Assembly (NCBI RefSeq): GCF_008843165.1
Contig: NZ_CP044427.1
Span: 2,852,001 to 2,916,000, forward strand
From: Ornithinimicrobium pratense
GTDB lineage: Bacteria > Actinomycetota > Actinomycetes > Actinomycetales > Dermatophilaceae
Reading direction: 5' to 3'
DNA: 64,000 nucleotides
The translations under genes were made by a program, and so were the position numbers. Within the stretch, counting starts at the first letter, position 1. Each line of letters opens with the position of its first letter. Positions 27,107 through 33,946 of this stretch are shown one piece after another. The notes under the pieces are model-generated. The model ran no database searches, was not told where the DNA came from, and saw only the letters and a list, made by a program, of their open reading frames with translations.

Positions 27107-27115
27107 TTGTCCACA
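27107..27115. promoter_or_regulatory. DnaA-box-like 9-mer upstream of the second AbiEi-like gene
   Basis: TTGTCCACA is identical to the actinobacterial DnaA box consensus. It lies 53 bp before ATG 27169. The first AbiEi-like gene has two copies in its upstream region. Confidence 0.5.
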
Positions 27116-27168
27116 GGGCAGCCCCTGGATCAGGGCGAGGAGCAAGCCACCTGCAGGACGCTGGGGGC

Positions 27169-28206
27169 ATGAGCGATCTGCTGGGCACTGCGCCACGCAC
27201 CTCCCACGGTGGGGCCCCGCAGCCGCGACCCGACTTCCCCAGCATCGTGGGCCAGCACGGTCTGGCCACCTATCGCCAGCTGCGCCAGGCGGGATGGAGC
27301 GAGGGGCAGATCCGGCACGCGAGGAGCACCGTCTGGCAGTGCCCCTTCCCGTCTGTCGTCGCCGCGCACCGTGGGCCCGTGGACGCCACGACCCAGCTCA
27401 TCGCGGCGACGCTGTGGGCTGGACCGCGGGCGATCCTGTCCGGGACCTCGGCTCTGCGGCTGCTCGGACTTCGCGTGCCGGGCAGGCTGCGCTTCGTCTA
27501 CGTTGTCCCGGCGACCGGCCGAGCCAGACGTCACGGGATCGCCAGCGTGGTCCGTTCGGCCCGGGAGGTCCCCGGGGTCCAGAAAATGGGGATCGTCCAG
27601 GCGGCCCCGGCAGCACGGGCCCTCGCCGATGCCGCGGTCTACGAGGCAGTGGCGGCCCAGGATCTGGAGGCCCTGGCGATCGCGGTGCTTCAGCGGGGGC
27701 TCTGCACCGCCCAGGAGATGGAGCTGGAGCTGTGGCAGCGGCCGCACCGCAAGGTGGCCGGGATCGGCGTGGGCCTGGCGGGGTTTCTGGGTGGGGCGTG
27801 GTCACGCCCCGAGGCGGCGTTGCGACGGGTCGTGGACCTCGAGCCGGACCTGCCGCAGATGCTCACGAACATCCGGTTGGAACGGGTCTCGGACAGAGAG
27901 CTCGTCGGATACCCGGACGGCTTCTTCCCCGATCTTGGGCTGGTGATCCAGGTGCACTCCCGGCAGCACCACCAGGGGGTTGACGACCAGGGTGGTGACC
28001 GCTGGGCCGGCACGGTGGAGAAGGACTCGGCCTACGTGGCAGTGGGCGCACGGCTGCTCGGCGTCACCCCCTGGACGCTGTACTCCCAGCCCCGCCGCTT
28101 CCTGACCCGGCTCCGCCAGACGGTGGCACTGGGCCCCGCGTCCCCCATGCCCGCCGTCCGGGTCGTCCCGGCGCCTCCCCGCGGTCCTGCCCAGAGCGGG
28201 CAGTGA
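27169..28206 (+). CDS. AbiEi-like winged-helix protein with C-terminal nuclease-like domain (second copy)
   Basis: This 345-aa protein has the same plan as 18997-20004. The N-terminal winged helix is GLATYRQLRQAGWSEGQIRHA (about 32-52). A middle region carries AILSGTSALRLLGLRVPGRLRF, and a C-terminal region has PDLGLVIQVHSRQHH and YVAVGARLLGVTPWTLYSQP. The expected acidic positions of DUF559 are altered here (IQVHSRQHH where IE(F/V)DG is usual), so nuclease activity is doubtful. ATG 27169 follows the DnaA-like box. Tandem repeats follow the gene. No partner toxin gene is adjacent. Confidence 0.7.
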   Translation: MSDLLGTAPRTSHGGAPQPRPDFPSIVGQHGLATYRQLRQAGWSEGQIRHARSTVWQCPFPSVVAAHRGPVDATTQLIAATLWAGPRAILSGTSALRLLGLRVPGRLRFVYVVPATGRARRHGIASVVRSAREVPGVQKMGIVQAAPAARALADAAVYEAVAAQDLEALAIAVLQRGLCTAQEMELELWQRPHRKVAGIGVGLAGFLGGAWSRPEAALRRVVDLEPDLPQMLTNIRLERVSDRELVGYPDGFFPDLGLVIQVHSRQHHQGVDDQGGDRWAGTVEKDSAYVAVGARLLGVTPWTLYSQPRRFLTRLRQTVALGPASPMPAVRVVPAPPRGPAQSGQ

Positions 28207-28287
28207 TGCCCCGACCGATCCTGAAGGGCCTGGAGGGCATGGAGGGCAGGGAGGGCAGGGAGGGCATCCCACATGGTCGGCACTCTG

Positions 28288-28430
28288 GTGCACGAACGGG
28301 GCGTCACATCCGTGAGTGGGAGCACGCAGGTGACACACCGTTCCTGCACATCCGTGAGTGGGAGCACGCAGGTGACACACCGTTCCTGCACATGCGTGAG
28401 TGGGAGCACACCTGTGACATACCCGGTCGC
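28288..28430. repeat. Palindrome plus three tandem 42-bp repeats after the second AbiEi-like gene
   Basis: A hairpin with 21-nt arms (28288-28308 and 28329-28349, 17 pairs) leads into units starting at 28305, 28347 and 28389, an exact 42-bp period. Units contain CCGTGAGTGGGAGCACGCAG and GTGACACACCGTTCCTGCAC. The third is degenerate at its end. The array lies just upstream of the acyl-CoA ligase promoter. Confidence 0.85.
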
Positions 28431-28461
28431 CCACGAACCTACGGCAGCGTAGGTTGGGGAG

Positions 28462-30297
28462 GTGACGAGCGCAGAGCCCCTCATCCCGTTGACCGTGACG
28501 CCAGCCGGGTCGACCACCGAGCTGTTGTCCCACGCTGCCCGACGCTGGCCGGACCGGGTCGCGATCGACTTCCTGGGTGCCGAGCTGACCTACGCCGAGC
28601 TCGCGGCACAGGTCAGCGCCGCGGCCCAGGTCCTGCGCGAGCACGGGGTCGGGCCAGGCGACCGGGTGGCGGTCATCCTGCCCAACAGCCCCCAGCACGT
28701 CGTCGCCTTCTACGCGATCACCTCCCTGGGAGCTACCGTCGCCGAGCACAACCCGCTCGCGGCCCCGGAGGAGATCCGCGCCCAGCTGCGGATGCACGGG
28801 GCCAGGGTGGTGCTCGCCTGGGAACACTCGCTGGCCGCCGTGCTGGAGGGCGGAGGCGGGGGCAGCGGCTCTACCGTGCTCGCCGTCGACCTGACCGCGG
28901 GTATGCCGCGCCGAACCCGCCTGCTGCTGCGGCTGCCGCTCAAGGCTGCCCGGGCCAAGCGGGCCCAGCTGCGCGCAACCGTCCCGCCGGGCGTGGGTTC
29001 ATGGGACCGCAGCGTCGCCGCGGCGAGCCGGTCGACGAGCAGGCCAAGGGTGAACCGTGCGACGGCAAGGCTCTCGACGACTCGGTCCGAGCCAGCGGCG
29101 AGGACAGCAGAGGACGTGCTGCATACCCCCTCCCCCGGCGACGTGGCGGTCCTGCTGCCCACGGGCGGCACCACCGGCACCCCCAAGCTGGTGCCGCTGA
29201 CCCAGGCCAACCTCATGGCCAACGTCGCCCAGGGCCAGCAGTGGGTGCCAGGCCTGAGGGAGGGCGAGGAGACCTTCGGTGCGGTCCTGCCCTTCTTCCA
29301 CGCCTTCGGGATGACGCTCTCGCTGACCTTTGCCGTGTCCAAGGGCGCCACCCAGGTGGTGCTGCCCAACTTCGACGTGGACATGGTGGTGGCCTCGATC
29401 CGGCGTCGGCCCTGGACCTTCCTCGCCGGCGTCCCGCCGATGCTGGACCGGCTCGCCGCAGCGGCCACCGCGGCGGACCCCACGCTCCTGCGCCCCCTGC
29501 GCTACGCGATCTCGGGGGCGATGTCGCTCGACCCGAAGGTCGCCCAGCGCTGGGAGGAGGCGACGGGCGGCCTGGTGATCGAGGGCTACGGCATGACCGA
29601 GTGCTCTCCCGTGGCACTGGGCAACCCGTTCGGGCCCGAGCGTCGACCTGGCACGCTCGGCGTCCCGTTCCCCGGCACCCGGATCCGCGTCGTCGATCCC
29701 GACCTGGTCGAGGAGGACCCCGACGCGCCCGACGTGCCCGACGGGGAGGTGGGCGAGCTGCTCGTCCACGGCCCGCAGGTGTTCGGCGGCTACCTCGACG
29801 CGCCGGAGGAGAGCGCGGAGGTCCTGCTGCCCGGTGGCTGGCTGCGTACGGGTGACCTGGTCCGGCGTGACCCGGACGACGGCTTCGTGGCCCTGGCCGA
29901 CCGCCGCAAGGAGCTGATCATCTCCGGCGGTTTCAACATCTACCCTACCCAGGTCGAGGAGGCTGTCCGGGGCATGCCCGGCGTTGTTGACGTGGCCGTG
30001 GTCGGGCTGCCGGACACCTCGCTGGGCGAGCACGTCGTCGCCGCTCTTGTCCTCGAGCAGGGGGCAGCGGTGGACCTGGCTGCGCTGCGCGAGTGGCTGC
30101 ACGGGCGCGTCTCCCGGTATGCCGTGCCCCGCGCCGTGCACCTGCTGGAGGACCTGCCCCGCAGCCAGCTGGGCAAGGTGCTGCGCCGGCGCGTCCGCGA
30201 GCGGCTTCTGGGCCCGCAGGCAGGCCAGCCGCAGGAGGGCCAGCCGCAGGAGAGCCAGCCGCAGGAGGGCCAGCCGCAGGAGGGCCAGCCGGAGTAG
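28462..30297 (+). CDS. AMP-forming acyl-CoA ligase (long-chain fatty acid type)
   Basis: This 611-aa ANL-superfamily enzyme should activate a fatty or other carboxylic acid as acyl-AMP and then acyl-CoA. Motifs are VAVLLPTGGTTGTPKLVPLTQ (P-loop A3), VIEGYGMTECSPVALGNPFG (A5), GWLRTGDLVRRDPDDGFVAL (A7-A8) and the A10 lysine in LPRSQLGKVLRRRVRE. A basic Ser/Arg-rich linker sits at about 160-215. The last 25 residues are five copies of (G/S)QPQE from a 15-bp tandem repeat (30223-30297), probably dispensable. A TAGGTT box lies 6 nt before GTG 28462. The natural substrate is unknown. Confidence 0.9.
   Translation: MTSAEPLIPLTVTPAGSTTELLSHAARRWPDRVAIDFLGAELTYAELAAQVSAAAQVLREHGVGPGDRVAVILPNSPQHVVAFYAITSLGATVAEHNPLAAPEEIRAQLRMHGARVVLAWEHSLAAVLEGGGGGSGSTVLAVDLTAGMPRRTRLLLRLPLKAARAKRAQLRATVPPGVGSWDRSVAAASRSTSRPRVNRATARLSTTRSEPAARTAEDVLHTPSPGDVAVLLPTGGTTGTPKLVPLTQANLMANVAQGQQWVPGLREGEETFGAVLPFFHAFGMTLSLTFAVSKGATQVVLPNFDVDMVVASIRRRPWTFLAGVPPMLDRLAAAATAADPTLLRPLRYAISGAMSLDPKVAQRWEEATGGLVIEGYGMTECSPVALGNPFGPERRPGTLGVPFPGTRIRVVDPDLVEEDPDAPDVPDGEVGELLVHGPQVFGGYLDAPEESAEVLLPGGWLRTGDLVRRDPDDGFVALADRRKELIISGGFNIYPTQVEEAVRGMPGVVDVAVVGLPDTSLGEHVVAALVLEQGAAVDLAALREWLHGRVSRYAVPRAVHLLEDLPRSQLGKVLRRRVRERLLGPQAGQPQEGQPQESQPQEGQPQEGQPE
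30223..30297 (+). repeat. 15-bp tandem repeat forming the acyl-CoA ligase C-terminus
   Basis: Five in-frame units of GGCCAGCCGCAGGAG (one begins AGC, the last is shortened into the stop codon) encode GQPQE repeats at 30223, 30238, 30253, 30268 and 30283. Confidence 0.9.
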
Positions 30298-30324
30298 GGC
30301 GAAGGGGTTGCGGCCCGGCGAGAC

Positions 30325-30813
30325 TCAGCTGCGCGCGACCAGCGCCGTCGCCAGGCCGGCCAGCCCTTCGACGCGGCCGACAAACCCCAGGCTGTCGGTG
30401 GTAGCGGCGCTGACCGAGACGGCTGCACCCCCGAGGGCAGCGGACATCGCCGCCTCCATCTCCCCGCGGCGCGGCCCGATCTTGGGCCGGGGCGCCACCA
30501 CCTGCACTGCGACGTTGCCGATCGTCCAGCCCTGCGCCTGCAGCAGGCTGGCGACGTGCTCGAGCAGCCGCGACCCGGAGGCGCCGGCCAGCTCGGGTCG
30601 TCCGGTGCCGAAGACCGCGCCCAGGTCACCGAGCCCGGCTGCGGACAGCAGGGCGTTGCAGGCGGCGTGCGCGGCGACATCGCCGTCGGAGTGACCCTCG
30701 ATCCCACGCTCTCCCGGCCACTCCAGGCAGCCGAGCCAGAGTGCGCGACTGTCCCCCTCGGGCGCCCAGGCGTGGACGTCGACACCGATCCCGGTGCGGG
30801 GCAGATCGGTCAT
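30325..30813 (-). CDS. ispF: 2-C-methyl-D-erythritol 2,4-cyclodiphosphate synthase
   Basis: This 162-aa enzyme of the MEP isoprenoid pathway forms the cyclodiphosphate from CDP-ME-2P. The metal ligands are in GIGVDVHAW (Asp and His) and [12 protein letters not shown] (His). The terminal motif SVSATTTDSLGF-like [13 protein letters not shown] and the trimer-core segment [13 protein letters not shown] are present. ATG 30813 overlaps the ispD stop. A longer in-frame extension upstream lies inside ispD and lacks homology. Confidence 0.95.
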   Translation of the reverse strand: MTDLPRTGIGVDVHAWAPEGDSRALWLGCLEWPGERGIEGHSDGDVAAHAACNALLSAAGLGDLGAVFGTGRPELAGASGSRLLEHVASLLQAQGWTIGNVAVQVVAPRPKIGPRRGEMEAAMSAALGGAAVSVSAATTDSLGFVGRVEGLAGLATALVARS

Positions 30814-31901
30814 GACGAGACCTCCTCGCCGTCGGGGGCGGCGGCGGCCGTCCCGGCCGCGCTCGTGGACGCGGCCTGCGCCAGCCAACCCGCGGCCTGC
30901 TCGAGGTCGTGGGGGGTGGTGATCTTCAGCGCCCGCGGCGAGCCTTCGACCACGGTGACCTGGCCGCCGCACGCTTCGACCAAGCTGCAGTCGTCGGTGG
31001 CGTTCGCGACACCACCCACCCCCGGACCCGACCGCTCGAACTCCTCATGGGCCCGCTCCAGCGTCGGGCGGGAAAAGCCCTGCGGGGTCTGGACGGCGCG
31101 CAACGTGAACCGGTCGAGGGTGGTCACGACCGTGGCCAGGCCGTCAGGGCCGAGGACGACCTGCTTGACGGTGTCACTGACCGGCAGCGCCGGGGTGACG
31201 GCGGCGCGGCCGGAGCGCACGGCTTCGACCACCCGGTCGAAGACCCCGACGGGGGTCAGCGCGCGGGCCGCGTCGTGGACGAGCACGACCGACACCCCGA
31301 GGGGCAATGCGCGAAGGCCCAGGCGCACGGAGTCGGAGCGTTCCGCTCCACCGGCGACGACCTGGATGCTGACCCCCGGCGTGTCCCGTGGGTGCCTTTC
31401 GCGTGTCCGGTCGGGACTTTCTACGTGTCCTGTCGAACCTGTTGGCGTGTCCTGTCGGGCCTTGTCGCGTGTCCTGTCGGGGAAGGCTGCGGCGACCGCA
31501 GCGCGGACGGCCGTGGTGAGCTGCTGCATACCCTCGGGGTCCGGTGGGGCGACCACCACCACCGACGTCAACGCCCTGCAGGCCAGGGCGGCGTGCAGGG
31601 CGTGGACGACGATCGGTGCCTGCTGCGGGCCGTGGCCCAGGGGCACGAGCGCCTTGGGCAAGCCAGCACCCAGACGGGTGCCCTGGCCCGCGGCGACGAG
31701 GACCAGCCCGACACCCGACGAGGACGTGGCGGGCGGCGCCGGTTCCGTGCTCAGGAGGCGAGGACCTCGTCCAGGGTGGCCTCGGCGGTGTCCTCGTTGG
31801 TCTTCTCGGCGAGCGCGAGCTCGGAGACCAGGATCTGCCGGGCCTTGGACAGCAGGCGCTTCTCGCCGGTGGACAGACCACGGTCCTTGTCCCGGCGCCA
31901 C
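30810..31901 (-). CDS. ispD: 2-C-methyl-D-erythritol 4-phosphate cytidylyltransferase with an internal repeat insertion
   Basis: This MEP-pathway enzyme couples CTP to MEP. The nucleotide loop is [20 protein letters not shown], with [16 protein letters not shown] and [13 protein letters not shown]. Two features are odd. First, five 22-bp repeats (31380-31489) insert about 35 Arg/Asp/Thr/Pro-rich residues after AAVAAAFP, before the conserved [19 protein letters not shown]. Second, the only standard start before the catalytic loop is GTG 31901, which would overlap carD by 151 bp. A CTG at 31754 overlapping the carD TGA would give the family's normal N-terminus. The true start is unresolved. Confidence 0.85.
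   Translation of the reverse strand: MAPGQGPWSVHRREAPAVQGPADPGLRARARREDQRGHRRGHPGRGPRLLSTEPAPPATSSSGVGLVLVAAGQGTRLGAGLPKALVPLGHGPQQAPIVVHALHAALACRALTSVVVVAPPDPEGMQQLTTAVRAAVAAAFPDRTRDKARQDTPTGSTGHVESPDRTRERHPRDTPGVSIQVVAGGAERSDSVRLGLRALPLGVSVVLVHDAARALTPVGVFDRVVEAVRSGRAAVTPALPVSDTVKQVVLGPDGLATVVTTLDRFTLRAVQTPQGFSRPTLERAHEEFERSGPGVGGVANATDDCSLVEACGGQVTVVEGSPRALKITTPHDLEQAAGWLAQAASTSAAGTAAAAPDGEEVSS
31380..31489. repeat. Five 22-bp tandem repeats inside ispD
   Basis: CGTGTCC recurs at 31380, 31402, 31424, 31446 and 31468, an exact 22-bp period. Most units read CGTGTCCTGTCGG or a close variant. Since 22 is not a multiple of three, successive units are translated in different frames, and all three frames stay open. 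Confidence 0.92.
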
Positions 31902-32233
31902 AGGTCACGCACCACCTCGGCCACCTTGATGACATCGCCGGAGGCGAGCTTCTCCAGGTTGGCCTTGTACCGGCGCGACCAGTTGGTCGGCTCCTCGGTG
32001 TGCTCGGCGCGCAGCACGGCGAAGACCTTGTCCAGGCCCTCCTTGCCCACGACGTCACGCACACCGACCAGGTCGCAGTTCTCAGCGGGCACCTCGATGG
32101 TGAGATCTCCCTGGGCGACCTTGAGCTTGAGGTAGAGCTTCTCCTCGCCCTTGATGGTCCGGGTCTTCATTTCTTCGATGAGAGCGGCCCCGTGGTGGGG
32201 GTACACAACCGTCTCTCCGACCTTGAACATCAT
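31751..32233 (-). CDS. carD: CarD-family RNA polymerase-binding regulator
   Basis: This 160-aa protein has the N-terminal RNAP-interaction domain ([20 protein letters not shown]) and a C-terminal helical DNA-binding domain with the conserved tryptophan in [13 protein letters not shown]. In mycobacteria CarD binds the beta subunit and stabilises open complexes, notably at rRNA promoters. ATG 32233 is chosen because family members begin (M)[14 protein letters not shown] longer frame to 32272 adds an unrelated peptide. Downstream genes ispD and ispF overlap on the same strand. The lpqE-like gene is divergent, as in M. tuberculosis Rv3583c/Rv3584. Confidence 0.95.
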   Translation of the reverse strand: MMFKVGETVVYPHHGAALIEEMKTRTIKGEEKLYLKLKVAQGDLTIEVPAENCDLVGVRDVVGKEGLDKVFAVLRAEHTEEPTNWSRRYKANLEKLASGDVIKVAEVVRDLWRRDKDRGLSTGEKRLLSKARQILVSELALAEKTNEDTAEATLDEVLAS

Positions 32234-32453
32234 CTTGTTAATTGCCCCTTTCGCGGACCTCGAGTTTACCACGCGTGGCGCAGGTCACGGAATAACACGA
32301 TTGACATTTGTGCAGGTCAGGGGCTTGACAAAGGGTTTCCGGTATGCCGTGCACCGCCCGGGCACGCATCTCGGCTCCTCGCCCGGAGCCCGCCCCGTCG
32401 CAGGTCAGAGGGCTCGCCGACGCCTCCGCGAAGCCTCCGGCAGGCCCGCCCGG

Positions 32454-32459
32454 TAGGCT
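32454..32459 (+). promoter_or_regulatory. Leaderless -10 box for the LpqE-like lipoprotein
   Basis: TAGGCT ends 7 nt before GTG 32467. Confidence 0.45.
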
Positions 32460-32466
32460 GTGCCCC

Positions 32467-33003
32467 GTGACGACTGCACCCGCCTCCCGCGCCCGCCGCC
32501 GTGCCGCTGTGCTGACCGCCGCCTTCGCCGCACTGGGGCTGTCCGCCTGCTCGCTGACCTCCCCCACCACGTCCATGATCCGCTACTCCCCGGCCGACGG
32601 GGTGGAGATCGACGGGGAGTCCGTGGACGTGCGCAACCTGCTGGTGATCAGCCACGGAGAAGGCGCACCCGGCGTCGTGCTCGGCTCGGTGTCCAACCGC
32701 ACCGCTGAGCCGGTGACCGTCACGATCACCGCCGCCGGCAACGACCTCAGCCCGCAGGTGGAGATCGACCCGGGCGGCGTGGTCCGCCTGGACGGCTACA
32801 CCACCGAGGGTCCCGGCGAGCCCGTCACCATCCCGGCGGTGGACGGCCCCTCCGGCCAGGGCATGGAGATCCGCATCGTCACCACCGGGGAGACGTTGAC
32901 CGCCCACGCCCCCGTGCTGCTGCCCCAGGGCCCGTACGAGCAGTTCGCCGACGACGCGGGCGGCACCGTGGAGCCGCGTCCCGCCGGCGAAGCCGACCAC
33001 TGA
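32467..33003 (+). CDS. LpqE-like lipoprotein
   Basis: This 178-aa lipoprotein has an Arg-rich start, a hydrophobic stretch and the lipobox ALGLSAC. The mature part (MIRYSPADGVEIDGESVDVRN, then VVLGSVSNRTAEPVTVTI) looks like an immunoglobulin-like or DUF461/copper-chaperone-like beta-fold. Its place divergent to carD is that of LpqE (Rv3584). Function is unknown. GTG 32467 gives a proper signal and is preceded by a -10 box. Upstream in-frame starts would add 41 residues before the signal. Confidence 0.78.
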   Translation: MTTAPASRARRRAAVLTAAFAALGLSACSLTSPTTSMIRYSPADGVEIDGESVDVRNLLVISHGEGAPGVVLGSVSNRTAEPVTVTITAAGNDLSPQVEIDPGGVVRLDGYTTEGPGEPVTIPAVDGPSGQGMEIRIVTTGETLTAHAPVLLPQGPYEQFADDAGGTVEPRPAGEADH

Positions 33004-33028
33004 GCCAGCGACGCGGGGCGTAGCCGGG

Positions 33029-33058
33029 CGGGCGGCGACAACTCGATTCCGCCGCCCG
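33029..33058. terminator. Terminator between the LpqE-like gene and phoU
   Basis: CGGGCGGCG (33029-33037) and CGCCGCCCG (33050-33058) pair perfectly over 9 bp in the convergent gap. Confidence 0.65.
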
Positions 33059-33065
33059 CGGCCGC

Positions 33066-33770
33066 CTAGTGGTGTGGCCGGGGGACGTCGCTGAGGAAGT
33101 GCTCGTGCGCCCCGGGCAGCTGCTCGTCGGCCCAGACCCCCGTCACCAGGTAGACCACGCGCAGTGCGACCGAGACCGCATGGTCGGCGAAGCGCTCGTA
33201 GTAGCGCGAAAGCAGGGTGGCGTCGACGGTCGCCTGCGCCGACATCGAGGTCGAGGGGTCCAGCAGGATCCGGAACACCTCCCGGTGCAGCCGGTCCATC
33301 GTGTCGTCCGCGCCCATCAGCTCGGCCGCGCCGTGCGCATCGCTGGCTGCGACGATCTCGCCGGCCCGGCGCACCATCTGGATGGCGATGGTCGACATCT
33401 CCACGAAGATCGGGCGCAGCTGCTCGTCCAGGGCAGGGGCGGGGTAGCGCAGCCGCGCCAGCTTGGCCACGTGCCGGGCCAGGTCCCCCGCTCGCTCCAG
33501 GTCCGAGCTCATCCGCAGGGTGGTCACCATCTGTCGCAGGTCGGTGGCGACCGGCTGCTGACGGGCCAGCATGTCGATCGCGCGGTTGTCGACATCGCGG
33601 CGCAGCGCGTCCAGGAAGGCGTCGTCGGAGATGACCGCCTGGGCCAGGTCGAGGTCAGCGTCCATGAGCGAGCGAGTCGCCCGCTCCAGGGCGGTGGCCG
33701 CCAGGCCACTCATCTGCACCAGCTGCTCGTTGATGTGTCCGAGCTCTTCCTGGTAGTGACTGCGCAACAC
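33066..33770 (-). CDS. phoU: Phosphate-specific transport system accessory protein PhoU
   Basis: This 234-aa all-helical protein has the two PhoU repeats. Metal-cluster motifs are in TLRMSSDLERAGDLARHVAKL and LLSRYYERFADHAVSVALR. PhoU links phosphate transporter state to the sensor kinase. Here it lies divergent from senX3-regX3, as in Streptomyces. GTG 33770 (or TTG 33767) starts the conserved LRSHYQEELGHIN. The frame upstream to 33884 is not conserved and covers the PHO box, so it is rejected. Confidence 0.9.
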   Translation of the reverse strand: MLRSHYQEELGHINEQLVQMSGLAATALERATRSLMDADLDLAQAVISDDAFLDALRRDVDNRAIDMLARQQPVATDLRQMVTTLRMSSDLERAGDLARHVAKLARLRYPAPALDEQLRPIFVEMSTIAIQMVRRAGEIVAASDAHGAAELMGADDTMDRLHREVFRILLDPSTSMSAQATVDATLLSRYYERFADHAVSVALRVVYLVTGVWADEQLPGAHEHFLSDVPRPHH

Positions 33771-33841
33771 GCCTGCTTCCCCTCCGGGGTCGATCTGGGT
33801 CGCACCCGGGGCAGGGGACGCCAGTCTCAGAGAGTCCCAGG

Positions 33842-33874
33842 CTCTCATGAACGTGAGGCGACGGTGGGATGAAC
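33842..33874 (-). promoter_or_regulatory. Candidate PHO box in the phoU/senX3 divergent region
   Basis: On the minus strand three 11-bp units follow one another: GTTCATCCCAC (33864-33874), CGTCGCCTCAC (33853-33863) and GTTCATGAGAG (33842-33852). The outer units fit the GTTCAYC-type direct repeats of actinobacterial PhoP/RegX3 PHO boxes. The middle one is degenerate. The box lies about 72 bp upstream of phoU. Confidence 0.6.
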
Positions 33875-33946
33875 TTCGCGCCACCTGCGCCGCACCTCGC
33901 GTCCACCTGCACCGGACCGGCGTTCCCCGCGGCCTAGGCTATCCCC

